A stretch of 64,000 nt of DNA from Ophthalmolycus amberensis (lineage: Eukaryota; Chordata; Actinopteri; Perciformes; Zoarcidae). The stretch's first letter is position 1; each line of letters starts with the position of its first letter. The notes beneath the pieces were generated by a model. It had not been told where the DNA came from and did no database searches. It was given only the letters and a program-made list of their open reading frames with translations. The stretch is from assembly GCA_024529925.1 (NCBI GenBank), contig JAFEUB010000064.1:1214001-1278000 (forward strand). Direction: 5' to 3'. A program made the position numbers and the translations under genes. Positions 1 through 12,100 of this stretch are shown piece by piece.

Positions 1-922
1 ACATCCCCAACAAAACTTTAAAAAGCACTCCTTTTTTTATTTTATTTTTACGAGGTATTATTCACACTCAAGGAAAACCTCTGATATTACCTAACAGTCC
101 TTTACAAAAATATGATTTTGTGTGAAGTGCTCCTCATGCTGACCCGTCACACTGAATCACACAAACATCTGGAGGTCAAAACAGACTGAAGGCAGGATGT
201 GTGATGTTAAAAAAGAACTTTTAAAGTGCATAAATTAATTATTTCTAAGCTTTCAGCACCAAGAATTATTCACAGTCTGTCAGGTTTTTTTTCCTAAAAA
301 ATGTGATTGTTTTCCCAAACACTGGAGGCTGGTATCCATTCTTGTTTTTATTGAAATATGTGTGAAAACTCTTGACAGCATGGTGACACTATTGCAGTTG
401 TTTTTGTCTTTTGAGTAGTGACATTAACAAGTGACAGCATCTTGGAAAAAGTTTTGTTTTTTTCCACAGGAGACAAGTAGATAGATCGGAACTAGATTGT
501 TAGTCTGGCGAGTTTCCCCGGCTTATTGTGAGAAAAATTTCAGAACTCAATGCTAGATTGGATGACCTGTTCAGATGAACGGATTTGGCATTACAAGCCA
601 AGTGAAGCCTTCGTCCAAAATACAAAAGCTCGAAAACAAGGTGAGAAAAACAGGACACTGTGATAAATGTTAAGAAGTTATTAGTCAGTCAAAGTAACAA
701 AACACAAATCAGTTAAAACCTTTTTCAATCACCATGAAAACATGACTATTATGCACTGTTATCCAGTTTTAGTACTAACTAAGTATTTAAACTGTTTTAA
801 TGGCCCACTAAAATAAAATAAATTGACCAAATCAAACGTGATATATATTTGATGGGCCTACCGGTAGTGTCCTTCATATAAGAACTTGTATGCATTGTAT
901 TGCCTGCATTAAGTGATTATGG

Positions 923-937
923 CCACTTGGGGGCAGC
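923..937 (+). promoter_or_regulatory. CTCF-like site
   Basis: The 15 bases CCACTTGGGGGCAGC match the vertebrate CTCF core (CCASYAGRKGGCRSY) with one mismatch, T for A at position 6. This is a motif match only; occupancy is not shown. A second, perfect core match lies about 365 bp downstream. Confidence 0.35.
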
Positions 938-1286
938 AGAAACAAGCTGTAAACACAACATAGAGTCGATATGGCTAACGTGTTAGCTAAAACTTCCTTA
1001 TTTATACATCCAGCAGTTACGGAGCAACATTAACCCGTTAAAAAGATGCTAAAACTCCTTGAAGAGCTGCGCTAGCTAACGCTAACTGTCAGATGATACT
1101 TCTCTGTGGGCACGTTACTTCCTTGATTAACGTAGCTATTTGATCCATTGTTAAAATACAAATATTTATTATAGCAAGTTGAATAAATGTTTATGTGATA
1201 ATAGCATCTTTCACATTATTCTAAACGCATAAGCTTTTGTTGACAGAAAAAGGTGAACATTCCCAGTTGTCAAAATGTCGATAGTA

Positions 1287-1301
1287 CCACTAGGTGGCGC
1301 C
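1287..1301 (+). promoter_or_regulatory. CTCF-like site, perfect core
   Basis: CCACTAGGTGGCGCC fits the CTCF core consensus at every position. The same word is frequent in fish genomes, partly through repeats, so the match is suggestive and not proof of an insulator. Confidence 0.45.
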
Positions 1302-1723
1302 ACACATACATACATGTTTCAATGATACTGTAATTTCATTCCGATTGTAAAACTAAAATAGAAAGAATTTCAAAAGAATGAGAAACAGGCTAATCGCCAA
1401 GTAGGTTTTCACACAAATAATTTGTCTTGGCACGTTGGTGCATAACGAAAAAAACAAGTTCTGCAGAAGATGAGTGTCATAAATAGGAAATAGAAAAGGT
1501 ATATCAGTTTTTAAAGTCAAAAGAGATGGAAAGGGAGTGAAGCAAAGTAAGAAACTAAGGTCCTCGGCCGCTAGATTCGAACCGATGACTGACGTTTAAG
1601 GCTCATGTCTAAGACCCCCCCCCCCTAAAGGCCTCACACTTGTAATTTGCAAGCTGAGCATATAAAAGAAAATATATTATGATATCATGATAGTTAGCTG
1701 GTTAGCTTCTCTCTGTGTCTTTT

Positions 1724-1738
1724 ACACACACACACACG

Positions 1739-1800
<62 letters not shown>
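1724..1800. repeat. (CA)n microsatellite
   Basis: About 77 bp of CA dinucleotides with two CG-type interruptions near the left end. The Cys-Val ORF on the opposite strand is an artefact of the repeat. Confidence 0.95.
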
Positions 1801-1803
<3 letters not shown>

Positions 1804-1969
1804 CTGGTCTGACAGAACTATTTGTGATAATGCCCCTTCTGAATCACCGCACCAGTTAACTGATATGCTTCTAAAATTATGAATATTCACAGTTATGCTA
1901 ACAGGCTATCTTCTCTCCTGCAGTCCCAGTGTTACTTCTGACTCACACGAATGCCTTTGTACAACTTCG

Positions 1970-1970
<1 letters not shown>

Positions 1971-2001
<31 letters not shown>
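1971..2001. repeat. (CA)n microsatellite
   Basis: Pure CA run of about 31 bp. Confidence 0.95.
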
Positions 2002-2003
<2 letters not shown>

Positions 2004-4188
2004 GGTAACACACAGCTCTCACTTCCTTGTCACTGGCCCGGAGTGCCATCGCTACGGCGCTTTTTGCAGCAGGCATCAAAACGGACACCTGTCATCAGTC
2101 AGCAGGCCCCTGTGCCCACTGTTGCCCCCTGTGGATACTTATAGCCCACTGCAATTATGTTGTTCCATTAGTCATCCCACGCATGCACTGATAGGCTGCT
2201 GGCTATACTTAGCCAACGTCATGGTCACTCGTTATGCAAAATGTGAGATTTACAGTCTGACGCTTGTGGCTTTGGCGTCAAAAAGAGATGAATAACAAAG
2301 TACACAGGTGTTGACTTGTTGTGTTTAAGACAACGTTTGTTTGTGAGGAAACAACCACTGGTTATTAATGTGTGGTCAACTGTTACTGTGCATGTTTGTT
2401 ATGTCAGAGAAAGTTGCTTCATAAGGTTAAAGCTGCTATCTCCTGTTGGATTTAGAGAGTGTACAGTTTACCCATCAGCCCAGTGCCGTGTGGCATCTCT
2501 GCTTCTTCTTTTCGTTTCGCTGAAGCGTGATGGTTATATGACAGTTTCCCATTTCTTTACACAGTCCTTTGCATTTTCATTGAACACTGCAAGGTCTTTT
2601 GAGTTGCAAGGGTTGGGTAGTAGAGGACAGACAAGGCAAAGCATCTCTGCTGGTTGCCTATCAATGCACAGCGACAACATAACTACAGGAAGTTAGTTAC
2701 GCGATGTCAAATTACGCAATAAACACATTGCAAAAGACTGCGATATTGCACTGAGAGATAGTTAAATGAGAGTATCAGCAGAAAACTGCACTTTAAAATG
2801 TAACTGCTTTTTTTTTTAGATTAATGTTCAGTTTGATTAAAAACAAGGGTTCCTTTCATGTTTTTAAGCAACAAGGAATTTGTTGTATTTAGGAAGTATA
2901 CTAAAAGCAGCAGAAAGGCAGAATTGAGTACACTTTAATATCTGATTATATATTGCCAGTAATGTAATTATCACAATATTTAACAATGTTAGCTTATATT
3001 TTCCACATATCCTGCAGTCCTAGAAACTGCTTGATCACAATAGCGTTAAACATTGTAAATGGGAGGTAGAATCAGTTTTCAAATACAATACAGACATACA
3101 ATTCTGCTTAACTCTTCAAAATCATGAAGGAAAAGACAACATGTTGTACAAACTAGTACAGCTAACATCGGCATCGGCAAAAATGTGACACAAAAACATT
3201 AGTGGGGCATATCATGTGGGATTTTTAAATGTATTTCTCCAGCTTATTGGGGTCCTGTCATTACAATGCCAAAAGGCCGCTACTTTAACAGATCACATGC
3301 ATAACAGCACCACAGAAACCCTCTTTGAGAAAACCCACGAAGTTACAGGAGCTCGTTGACCTGCGTCCAGTCAGGAGAGGCAGCAGGACTTTGGCTCTTT
3401 ATGGAGGATGATTATGAAACACAGCTGGAGAGCCTCCATACCAGCTGCTGAGTAATGTTGATCCGCTTGTTGAGGTGCACCTGTCGTACACCGAGCTTGT
3501 ACACCAACTCTGCGTCTTTGCTACAGTTTAAAAAATCCTCTCAGTTGCCCGTTGCCTCTGCAGAGAGTTACCGACTCCAGTACGTTGACGTTAAGGACTG
3601 CAAAAGTTCTAGTAAGGTTTGGGGTTTACTTTCCTTTCTGTCATAGTTAGAGGTGAAACTGTGTGTTCGTGTGTTCGACAGATAGTTTGAATATTAATTG
3701 AGTCATTTCCTTCAGTGTACAGCTGAGTTACGTTTGCAGCCACAAAAGTAAAATAAGAGAAATACACACTGGCAGTAAAGTACAACCTGTTGAATGTAAA
3801 GAGTACTGTAAACATATAAGGGCTATAAATCAATACGACAGTTTATCTTCTTTCAATAGAATCCTATTGTGCTGAAATCACATGTCCAGATATCGTCATA
3901 CTCTAAATTGATGATGACAAGCACGTACTAACACAAATCTCTAACACAAACGAAAGCTTATAAGAATATCAAAATTTAAAAAAATTAATTAAAAGAAGTG
4001 TGAATTTGCGGTGCTTGTCAAAAATCTCCAGATGGAAATAGCGTATGTAGGATGTGACGAGGAGCAAAGTGCACGACGTCGCAGTCTGTTTTCTCATTAC
4101 ATGTCTGTTGGCTGGAGGTTACATTCGTGGAGGAACACGTTGTGAAGACTCTTGTGTTGCATCTTGGGTGACGAAGCAGAGGCTGGAG

Positions 4189-4190
<2 letters not shown>

Positions 4191-4284
<94 letters not shown>
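4191..4284. repeat. (TG)n microsatellite
   Basis: About 94 bp of uninterrupted TG, the longest pure CA/TG run in the window; long alternating purine-pyrimidine tracts of this kind can adopt Z-DNA. Overlapping ORFs in several frames are artefacts. Confidence 0.97.
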
Positions 4285-4285
<1 letters not shown>

Positions 4286-4729
4286 CTGCATCGGCTCGGT
4301 GTCGAGGGGGTGGAGGATTTGGTTTCCTCCTCATCCTTCCTGTCTCAGGAGCCTTCTGCAACTGTCTCCACTTATTTAGTTATGTTTTGTGTTGCTGTGG
4401 ATAACTGGCGGAATGTAATGAGCAGTGCAGATGATTTATATCACTCAGCCGAAAATTGAGTTTGCGTGAACACATGAACCGTAAACATCAGCGGCGTTAT
4501 TTCTCCTCTCGGTATTTGTAAACTAACGATCAGAAATGATCTTAGAAGATATTCATTTCTCCTCTGGTTGTGTCCTCAAGAGACCAGAATGCATTGCGCC
4601 TAGAATATGTGTCGTGTTAAGTGTAACGGGCAGTCTTTCTTCACTGGAACCCCATTATCATTATGGCTACAACCACCTACACAAAATACTTAATACAAGC
4701 TCATGTGCACGTGGAGGCTGCTGAAAGTA

Positions 4730-4745
4730 ATTCTGGGAAATGTAG
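4730..4745 (-). promoter_or_regulatory. ZNF143/STAF-like motif
   Basis: On the minus strand the sequence reads CTACATTTCCCAGAAT, close to the vertebrate ZNF143 (SBS) motif. No transcript start is evident next to it, so its function is unknown. Confidence 0.3.
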
Positions 4746-6200
4746 GAAATGCCTGACTGGAAAATTCCAGCAACATGTAAAATACATTTGACTGTCAAAC
4801 TGATGTGTTTTGTGGCATTTATAAAGGTTAACACAAAACACTTTTCAAGGAGCACTTAAGTTCAAATATAAAAAAGTGAAACAAAAAATAGGCACCATCT
4901 TGCCATGGGCACGACGCCTTGCTGAGAACCATCCACTCCACTTCATTCACCACCGTCAGGGAATATCTGGAGGTGGCACGAAGTGTTGAGAGTTTTCTAT
5001 TAAGGTTGAAACCGTTGATCCCATGATCCTTTGGGGGTGGCGTTGTGCTTATCTGTAACCAGATGGGGCACTGGTCCGGAGGTGGACCGATCTGTACACC
5101 ACGATACTGTCCATCTGCACCAGACTGAGCTTCCCGGTGAGCAGCTGCTCGCTGTCACTGATCTCCTTCATCCTACACTGTTCTCCCAAAATCCTTGCGT
5201 TTTTATCCTCCTCCTCTTTAGCCTCATTCAGGTCCATTTAACTTCCGCTTCACCTCACGCCCCTTTTTTTGTCTTTTATCTCTTCTACTCTCTCTAAAAT
5301 AAAAATGTATGTCTATCGGATGAACAGATGCGTGACACTTGGGTGTGATGAGTGACGTCTGGTGATGTTTTCTTATTCTTAGGCTGCACCAATCCTTTCC
5401 AACACCTCGAATATGTACAGGAAAATGCAGTTCAACACTGATACCTATAGCACCTGCTCTGTTTTCTCAGATCTGCTGAAAAAACAAATTGTATTATGTG
5501 AGCGCTTGAGTCACTCCATCAATCCGTCATCACTCGCTCAGCCACCATGTCGGTCCGCCCTTCTGTCCATGTTTTGCATCTCTTTTTCCAAATCTCTCTT
5601 CTGCAAAAACAAGAAGAAGGTGTAAACTATAGTCAGGTTCTCTGTAGCAGTCAGTCAACATTTGCACAATGAGATCTGATGTTCGCTTTCCAAAATACCC
5701 ATTCAGCAGCCTGCTGATTTGTTTTTTTGTGCACTAGAAAGTGCTCCAGATCTGCCCTGCACGAGCCAATTCCCCCCTCTACTGAGCACGCCTCCCAGAA
5801 GATGCAATGTAATTTAGGGGGGGTTTTCCGGGACTCCTCTTCCTCTACTCCCTTCATCCTCCTTCAGACAAGTCTTGCCCTAACTGTCTTTTCATCTACT
5901 TGTCAGTCCTCAGCAGCATCAGACTCCCTGGTCTTTCCTGCTGGGTTGCTGCCGCCCTCAGGTGCAAAAAACACCGAGTTATAGATATACAGTGCGTGTC
6001 TCCTTTCTGCTTATTACACTTCCAGTCTGCCAGCTCGAACTTCAGCGCTGCAGGCGTGAACGCTGGAGTTGTGATTTCCTTACCCAGCTTTAATTTCCAG
6101 TCCGGGCTTTTCTCTACTCTTTTCATCATGTTGTCTTTTATCTGTTTCTCTCTCTCTCTCTGTGGCTCTCCTTCTCTGAGGGAATTACATAAGTCTTTCT

Positions 6201-6221
6201 GTATATGTGTGTGTGTGTGTG

Positions 6222-6261
<40 letters not shown>

Positions 6262-6376
6262 CAGCGTTGCATTTTATGTAAGGCGGACCTGGAAATGGCA
6301 AGCGAAACACAAGGGTCTTGCTCTCTGTTTTTCTTTTTTTCCTCTCGCTCTCTCAGCGCGTCTTACAGCCTTGTAT

Positions 6377-6418
<42 letters not shown>
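6201..6418. repeat. Pair of (TG)n microsatellites
   Basis: Two TG arrays, 6201-6259 (with GCG and TAT interruptions) and 6379-6418 (pure), separated by about 120 bp of non-repetitive sequence. Same polarity, so not an inverted repeat. Confidence 0.95.
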
Positions 6419-6419
<1 letters not shown>

Positions 6420-7637
6420 GGGTCATCGGACTGTGGATGTGCGTGGTGGTTGGCTCCAGATACACAATGAGGTGACCCTGCAGGCCCACACTCACACACT
6501 CACACTCGCAGCTTCTTCTTCTTTTTTTAAAGCACACCTTGAAATAACCAAAAAAACATTTGACTCCTAACATGAAGATGATGATGCTTGTTGACTTGTA
6601 GTGAAGTGCTTTGAAGGGAGGAAGTCTGAAGTGAGTCTTTGCCAGATAAAACAGTCGTATTGTGCTTTATATTTATTTGCATTAGACAGTTCTCTCTTAG
6701 TGTCTTCGTGTTCAATCTAAAAAGTCAGCATTAGAGCAGCTAATCTAAGTATTGTAATATATATTATAAATACATATGTTGTATTTCTTCGAACATAGCC
6801 CTTGAATGGTTTTGGTTGCTTATGACAGACCAAACAGACTTGTTCAAGCAACACAGTGAACATGACAAAGCCTCCGTCCTTCCTCTAAACTGACAGTGGA
6901 CGTGTCAGTCGTCCTGATCAGGTATTTTTCTAACCCGACCTGTGAATAATTGCCCCTTGGCTTTGGGAGAAATGCTACGTTACCCCAGTTTGTGCCTCCA
7001 GTCAGAGGTAACCATCAGACAAACTCACTATTCAATCCATTCCTTACATATCATCTCTTATATTTTTGGTCCTTATTTTGTTGTAAAGTATGGCCTGTCA
7101 CAGTTGCTGAACTATAATTGGACAGCTGCTCTTTTAGGGTTTAGCGAACTGTAAGTTTTCTCATTTTTCAACAGAATTAAAAAGTTCTCACAGCTGCCAG
7201 AACAAACCTGTGATTGTTGCATAACACCGACCCCCTCCTTTGATTGATGTCTGCTGTACTTGATTCCTAACCCCTCTAATGCTATTTACCGCTAACCGCT
7301 AATGGTCCTGCAGAGTGCTGATTGGCTCACAGATAACCGGTTTCCCTGGGAGGAGGGGAGAGTTATGTAATAAGTTTGCAGGAGGTGATGAAAAAATGAT
7401 GGGAGAAATTCAAATGTGTTATTGAATGAGAACAATATTCAAATGCTTCCTCTAATATCACTGAAACAGGCATCTGACTTCAGTCATTGCTCATGAATGT
7501 ACTTTGGTGCTCTGATGTGAGGAAAAACAAACGACATCACTTTTGTTATTTATTCATTTTCATATTTAAAAGAAAGAAAAGCTTCCTCGAAATAAAACAC
7601 CTCTGTACCCCGGAAAAACCTGTCACCTTTTTAAGAT

Positions 7638-7638
<1 letters not shown>

Positions 7639-7678
<40 letters not shown>
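7639..7678. repeat. (GT)n microsatellite
   Basis: Pure GT run of about 40 bp. Confidence 0.95.
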
Positions 7679-7679
<1 letters not shown>

Positions 7680-7804
7680 GGGTGTTTCACTGAGTGGGAA
7701 TGCCTGGTAGGATGTGTAGGCCCATGTTGCTATGGCAATCATCTGCTGCTACGCTCACAAGCGTTCGCCGGCAACCCACACAGTGTGACATCCAGCGCCC
7801 ATCT

Positions 7805-8364
7805 GAGAGAGAGAGGGGGGGGAGAGAGGGGGAGGGAGAGAGAGGGAGAGAGAGGGAGGGGGAGAGAAAGAGAGGGACAGAGAAAGAGGGAGAGAGAGAG
7901 AGATAAGGAGGGAAAGAGAGGGAGAGAGAGAGAGGAGGGAGAGGGAGAGGGAGACAGACTGACAGACAGAGAGAAGGAGAGCGGGAGAGGGAGAGAGAGA
8001 GAGGGAGAGAGAGGGGGGGAGGGAGAGAGAGAGGGGGAGACAGACTGATAGAAGGAGAAGGCGAGAGAGGGAGAGGGAGAGACAGAGAGGGACAGAGAAA
8101 GAGGGAGCGAGAGAGAGATAAGGAGGGAAAGAGAGGGAGAGAGAGAGAGGAGGGAGAGGGAGACAGACTGACAGACAGAGAGAAGGAGAGAAGGAGAGAA
8201 GGAGAGGGAGAGGGAGAGAGAGACAGACAGACAGAGGGAGAGAGAGGGGGGGAGGGAGAGAGAGAGGGGGAGACAGACTGATAGAGAGAGAGGGAGAGGG
8301 AGAGACAGACAGAGAGAGACAGAGAGAGATGAGGAGAGAGAGGGGGGAGGGAGAGAGAGATAGA
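7805..8364. repeat. Purine-rich (GGGAGA/GA)n compound block
   Basis: About 560 bp in which the plus strand is almost all A and G, built of GAGA, GGGAGA and GACAGA words. Inside it a longer segment is duplicated in tandem: the word agataaggagggaaagagag occurs at about 7901 and again 215 bp later, with matching flanks. The opposite strand reads as a 224-aa Ser/Leu/Pro ORF, which is a composition artefact. Polypurine-polypyrimidine tracts of this length can form triplex (H-DNA) structures. Confidence 0.93.
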
Positions 8365-9190
8365 GGTTGAGGTTTAAATTCCTTTTATTAAGGAGACACC
8401 AGATCACTGTCACATCATCAATTCAAAAAGATAAATAAATACAATAAGGGCCAAAAAATAAGGAAAACACAGAGTTCAAACTGAATGATTGTAAAGGTGC
8501 ATTTTTTTCCAGTCTTTTTCAAACACATCGATTTTTCTGAAATATGTTTTCTGTTGTGATAGTGAAGACAGAACAACAACAACAACACGTTGATTATAGA
8601 TTGAACAGAAGGATGTAAAGCTGCTTAAATATCCTTTTGGAGCTTTGAAGTGAAGTTTGGTGAAGGATGAGTTGGTTAAAACCTTCAGACTGCAGGTGAA
8701 GCTTAGCTGAGAGGTTAAGATGACGATCATGAACCACAACGTCCTCTCACTCATGTTGGATTTTTGCCGATAAATCCAGTGCGATATATATCTAATAGAT
8801 GGGATATTGATCTAAGTAATAAAGGCACGATGTAGCGCTAGCGACATGTGTATGTTCACCTTCACACTCACACAACTCTTCACAGTATAAGTACACTCGT
8901 GTAGTGCGTAGGTTTCACTTCAGCTTTAGGGGCCACGATCTGGGCACAGCTCTAAAGGAAAATCTGTGCAAACTGCTCTCATATAATAAATATAAAGACT
9001 TTACTCATTGCCGCTGAACTCATTGACAAAAACATACAAAAAGAAAATCTGTATGTATGACAAAGACCTTGTGGACATACATCTAGTCGTTGCAAAGCTA
9101 ATCTTGTGATTTATTTTGTCGAAACGGATGTTCAAACGAATTATCTGCTGTTTTGTTTTTAATAATAACCTTGTACTTCCTGTGTTCCAG

Positions 9191-12100
9191 ATGCAGGAGA
9201 TGGGCAGCACCCATCGAGGCCCTCAGCGGGTCTTCAGCGTCCTGGATCGCCTGCTGCTCACACATCCCGTGTGGCTGCAGCTGTCACTCAACAAGGACTC
9301 CGCCCTCTACGTCCTGCTTAGGGAGCCTGTTGGGGTACGGACTAGTCGGGTTATTTCAATCACAGGACCTCATGAGTTAAAGGAACACAGGAAAACAATT
9401 TGGGGCACATTGATATATTTCAAGAAACTAAAGAAAATCATAAAACTGTGGGATTTAACTAATTAAACTTCAATTTCCCCAAAGGTGAAAGTACACTTTT
9501 GCTCATCCTAAACCAAAGACATGGACATGTGTCATTTTAACAAAGACACCAATCATTTTGTTTTCATATGGCTTCTCTGAGGCTTTGACTGCACACTGAC
9601 AGCTTAATATTCATGATATATCTTGCTTATTATTTTGTACATTACGTTGCTATTTGCACCATCTGTGCCTCCTCCGGAATAATCTGTGAAAAAGAAAATG
9701 TATTTTTAACGTGACTGCGCTTTATTCCTCTTTCCTTGTGGTGGTTGTTGGCGCTTCCAGACCTTTTTGGTGCGTAAATGCAGCTCCAGCCAGAGGAAGG
9801 TGCTGTGTTTGAGAGTGACGGCGGACAAAAGTGCCTCCTCCGTTAAGGAGTGCTTCATCTGTGAGGACGACTCCAGTGAGTATAAAAAGAAAGCTAGATC
9901 AGCGCGTGTCATCCACGCAACAGCTGCGGCTCACACACTCTCCGGGTGAAGTGGTGTCGGACAGAGACGAAGGGTTCTCCACATTATTTTTGGCCGCCAT
10001 GTTTTCCTGCTAGGTTTGAACAAGTGTCCCACTGCCTTCCACAGCTGTCAGTCACACTCTGTCTCTTCCATAACCAGCATTCGCCTTGGAGAACTCGGCG
10101 CTCACCTTCCCTGACCTGTGTCGACTGGTGGCCTTCTACTGTATCAGCAGGTGATGCATTGTGGGAACTGAAAACACAGCATGGCCAAAAAGCATGTGGA
10201 CAGCTGGGGGGCTGTTTTGCATGGTTTCCCCCCGAGTTCCAATGAGGGGAATTCCCAATAACATAACAGTTTAGAGAAGGCCGTTTGTTGATACGTGGCA
10301 ACGCCCCTCTGAACAAATCGAGGTCCATACAAATAGTTTTCCCAGTTTCCTCTTCTTTTGATTGGCTCTGACCTTTTCCGACATTTTTCCGATGAACTGT
10401 AACGTCGTCTTATACTCTCTGGGCTGAATGGCAGCAAACCTCTTCAGCCAGGTCCCAAAATATTGTATAAAACCTCCCCAGAAGAGTGGAGATGTCGCGT
10501 GTGGGTGTCCACATACTTTTGGCCATGCAAATGCACCTGATGTCACTCAGCCAAGACCTTCTGGACATCTGGCACATGTCCTCGGGGGGTTTCATTTCAT
10601 TTATTTTTCGTGTCGATTTTACCCTCGTCTGCAGAGATGTGTTGCCCTTCCCGCTGCAGCTACCAGAGGCCATCGCTAAAGCCACAACACACAGGCAGCT
10701 GGAGGCCATCTCACACATGGGACAAGGTACGGTGAAGGCCTCTCATCCGAGTACAGACATCCATGCCGCTCCTCAGGATGAATTGTAATACCTTTGGTGA
10801 CCCCCTGACTTTTCATCTGGCATTATCAGCAGGTGCTAGCCTCGCAGCAATGCTAGCATGCCTGTTGACTCACTTTACCCACCAACTAACCAACTGCCAA
10901 CAAGAGAGCTAACAAATATCGCTTTTATATATTTTTATTAGGGGTGTAACGGTTCACAAAATTCACGGTTCGGTTCGGTACGATACAGTGGAACCACGGT
11001 TCGTTACACCCCTAATTTTTATATATTCTTTGTGTCGCTAACTATCAAACTAAAGTTCAGCATCCTTTTTAAAATACCGCCTTGCAGCATTGGATACTGT
11101 GAGGATACATTGAGCTTGCTCTGTAGTGGCTTCTCCTCAGCAAAGTGTTTGAAATGTTTGAAAAAAAGAGTAAAAGGATTAAGTGACTATGGTAGTGACT
11201 GCCAGCTGGCATCTATTTTAACACGGTAACGTACTTATATGCACCAGCAGAGAACGAGGTGTGACTTCAAGATGGCAAATGACACGAGTAAGACACAGCA
11301 TGTGTCACGGACTGCAGCTCAGAGACAAAAGACTCTTTCTCACCGTGGTTCTGCAAAAGCAGTGTGCTCCAGTCAGACAAACCTACATTATACATTATAG
11401 CACATATTGTATCGCTTTTCTGTTTCTATGTAACACGAGTGAATCATTCCCACATTGATTTTTAAATATTTGCGCAACTGCTGCACACAAAAAAGATCAA
11501 ATTAAGCTACAGTCATTGAACGTGTAACTGCAAAACGTTGGTATCCAAACTCTCTTCTTCTCCCTGGAGTAGAGTTCTGGAGCACACCGACGGCTTCGGA
11601 GATCAAAAACGGACCGGTGTACCCGGTGGCGTCAACCGGCGTCAGCCAGGGCCAGACGTCGGCGGCCCAGGACCTACGTCTGGCCCTGTGTAGACCGGGC
11701 AAACTCTGCTTCATCAACCCGCTCTTCCTGCAGCTGGAGGTCAGCATGGTAAGTAGCGAAGGTGCTATGGTTACGTGAGCTCTCGGAGATTTAAAGACTT
11801 AAATGTACCTGAATTTATAGAATCAGAACCTTAATAGGAATGTCAGCCACGTTTCTTGTAGGCCTGAAAACTTCACTCTTTTAAAGTTAAGTCCATTACA
11901 ACGGCTCTGAATCCATCCTCCTATATGACAGCCAATGGAACTACTGTTCACCTCGCACTTCACTTTATACCCTTTGAAAAACAAACAGATCAGAAAGCCA
12001 CTGCCTCTTGCGAGATGAAGGACCGAATCGACTTTTTTTTCCTTTTCTGCAGCAGCCACAACTCATTAACCACAGTGCCTCCAATAAACGGCACCGCTTC

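Larger units (their letters stand above)
1..9190. other. Region upstream of rin1, no gene recognised
   Basis: I found no convincing multi-exon gene here. The stretch is AT-rich unique sequence broken by CA/TG microsatellites (1724-1800, 1971-2001, 4191-4284, 6201-6259, 6379-6418, 7639-7678), a purine-rich block (7805-8364) and an AAC run near 8570-8588. A tRNA-like B-box motif on the minus strand near 1570-1580 (GGTTCGAATC) suggests a decayed SINE. Near 960-1140 are repeated GTTAGCTA-like words common in fish DNA. Upstream non-coding or N-terminal exons of rin1 could lie here, because the first rin1 coding exon found starts directly after a splice acceptor, but I could not identify them. Open frames through the CA and GA tracts are repeat artefacts. 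Confidence 0.6.

Noticed and set aside
3393..3452. Short frame MEDDYETQLESLHTSC as an upstream rin1 exon
   Set aside because: It ends in a stop with no splice donor and has no similarity to RIN N-termini that I can recognise.
4054..4459. Cys-Val and His-Thr repeat ORFs
   Set aside because: They come from the TG/CA microsatellite at 4191-4284; the same holds for similar ORFs at the other CA/TG arrays.
7739..8413. 224-aa Ser/Leu/Pro protein on the minus strand
   Set aside because: It is a translation of the GA/CT-rich tract, with no homology or gene structure.
8476..8754. 92-aa minus-strand ORF as a retroelement remnant
   Set aside because: The 3' context next to the GA tract hints at a dispersed repeat, but no reverse-transcriptase motif is visible.
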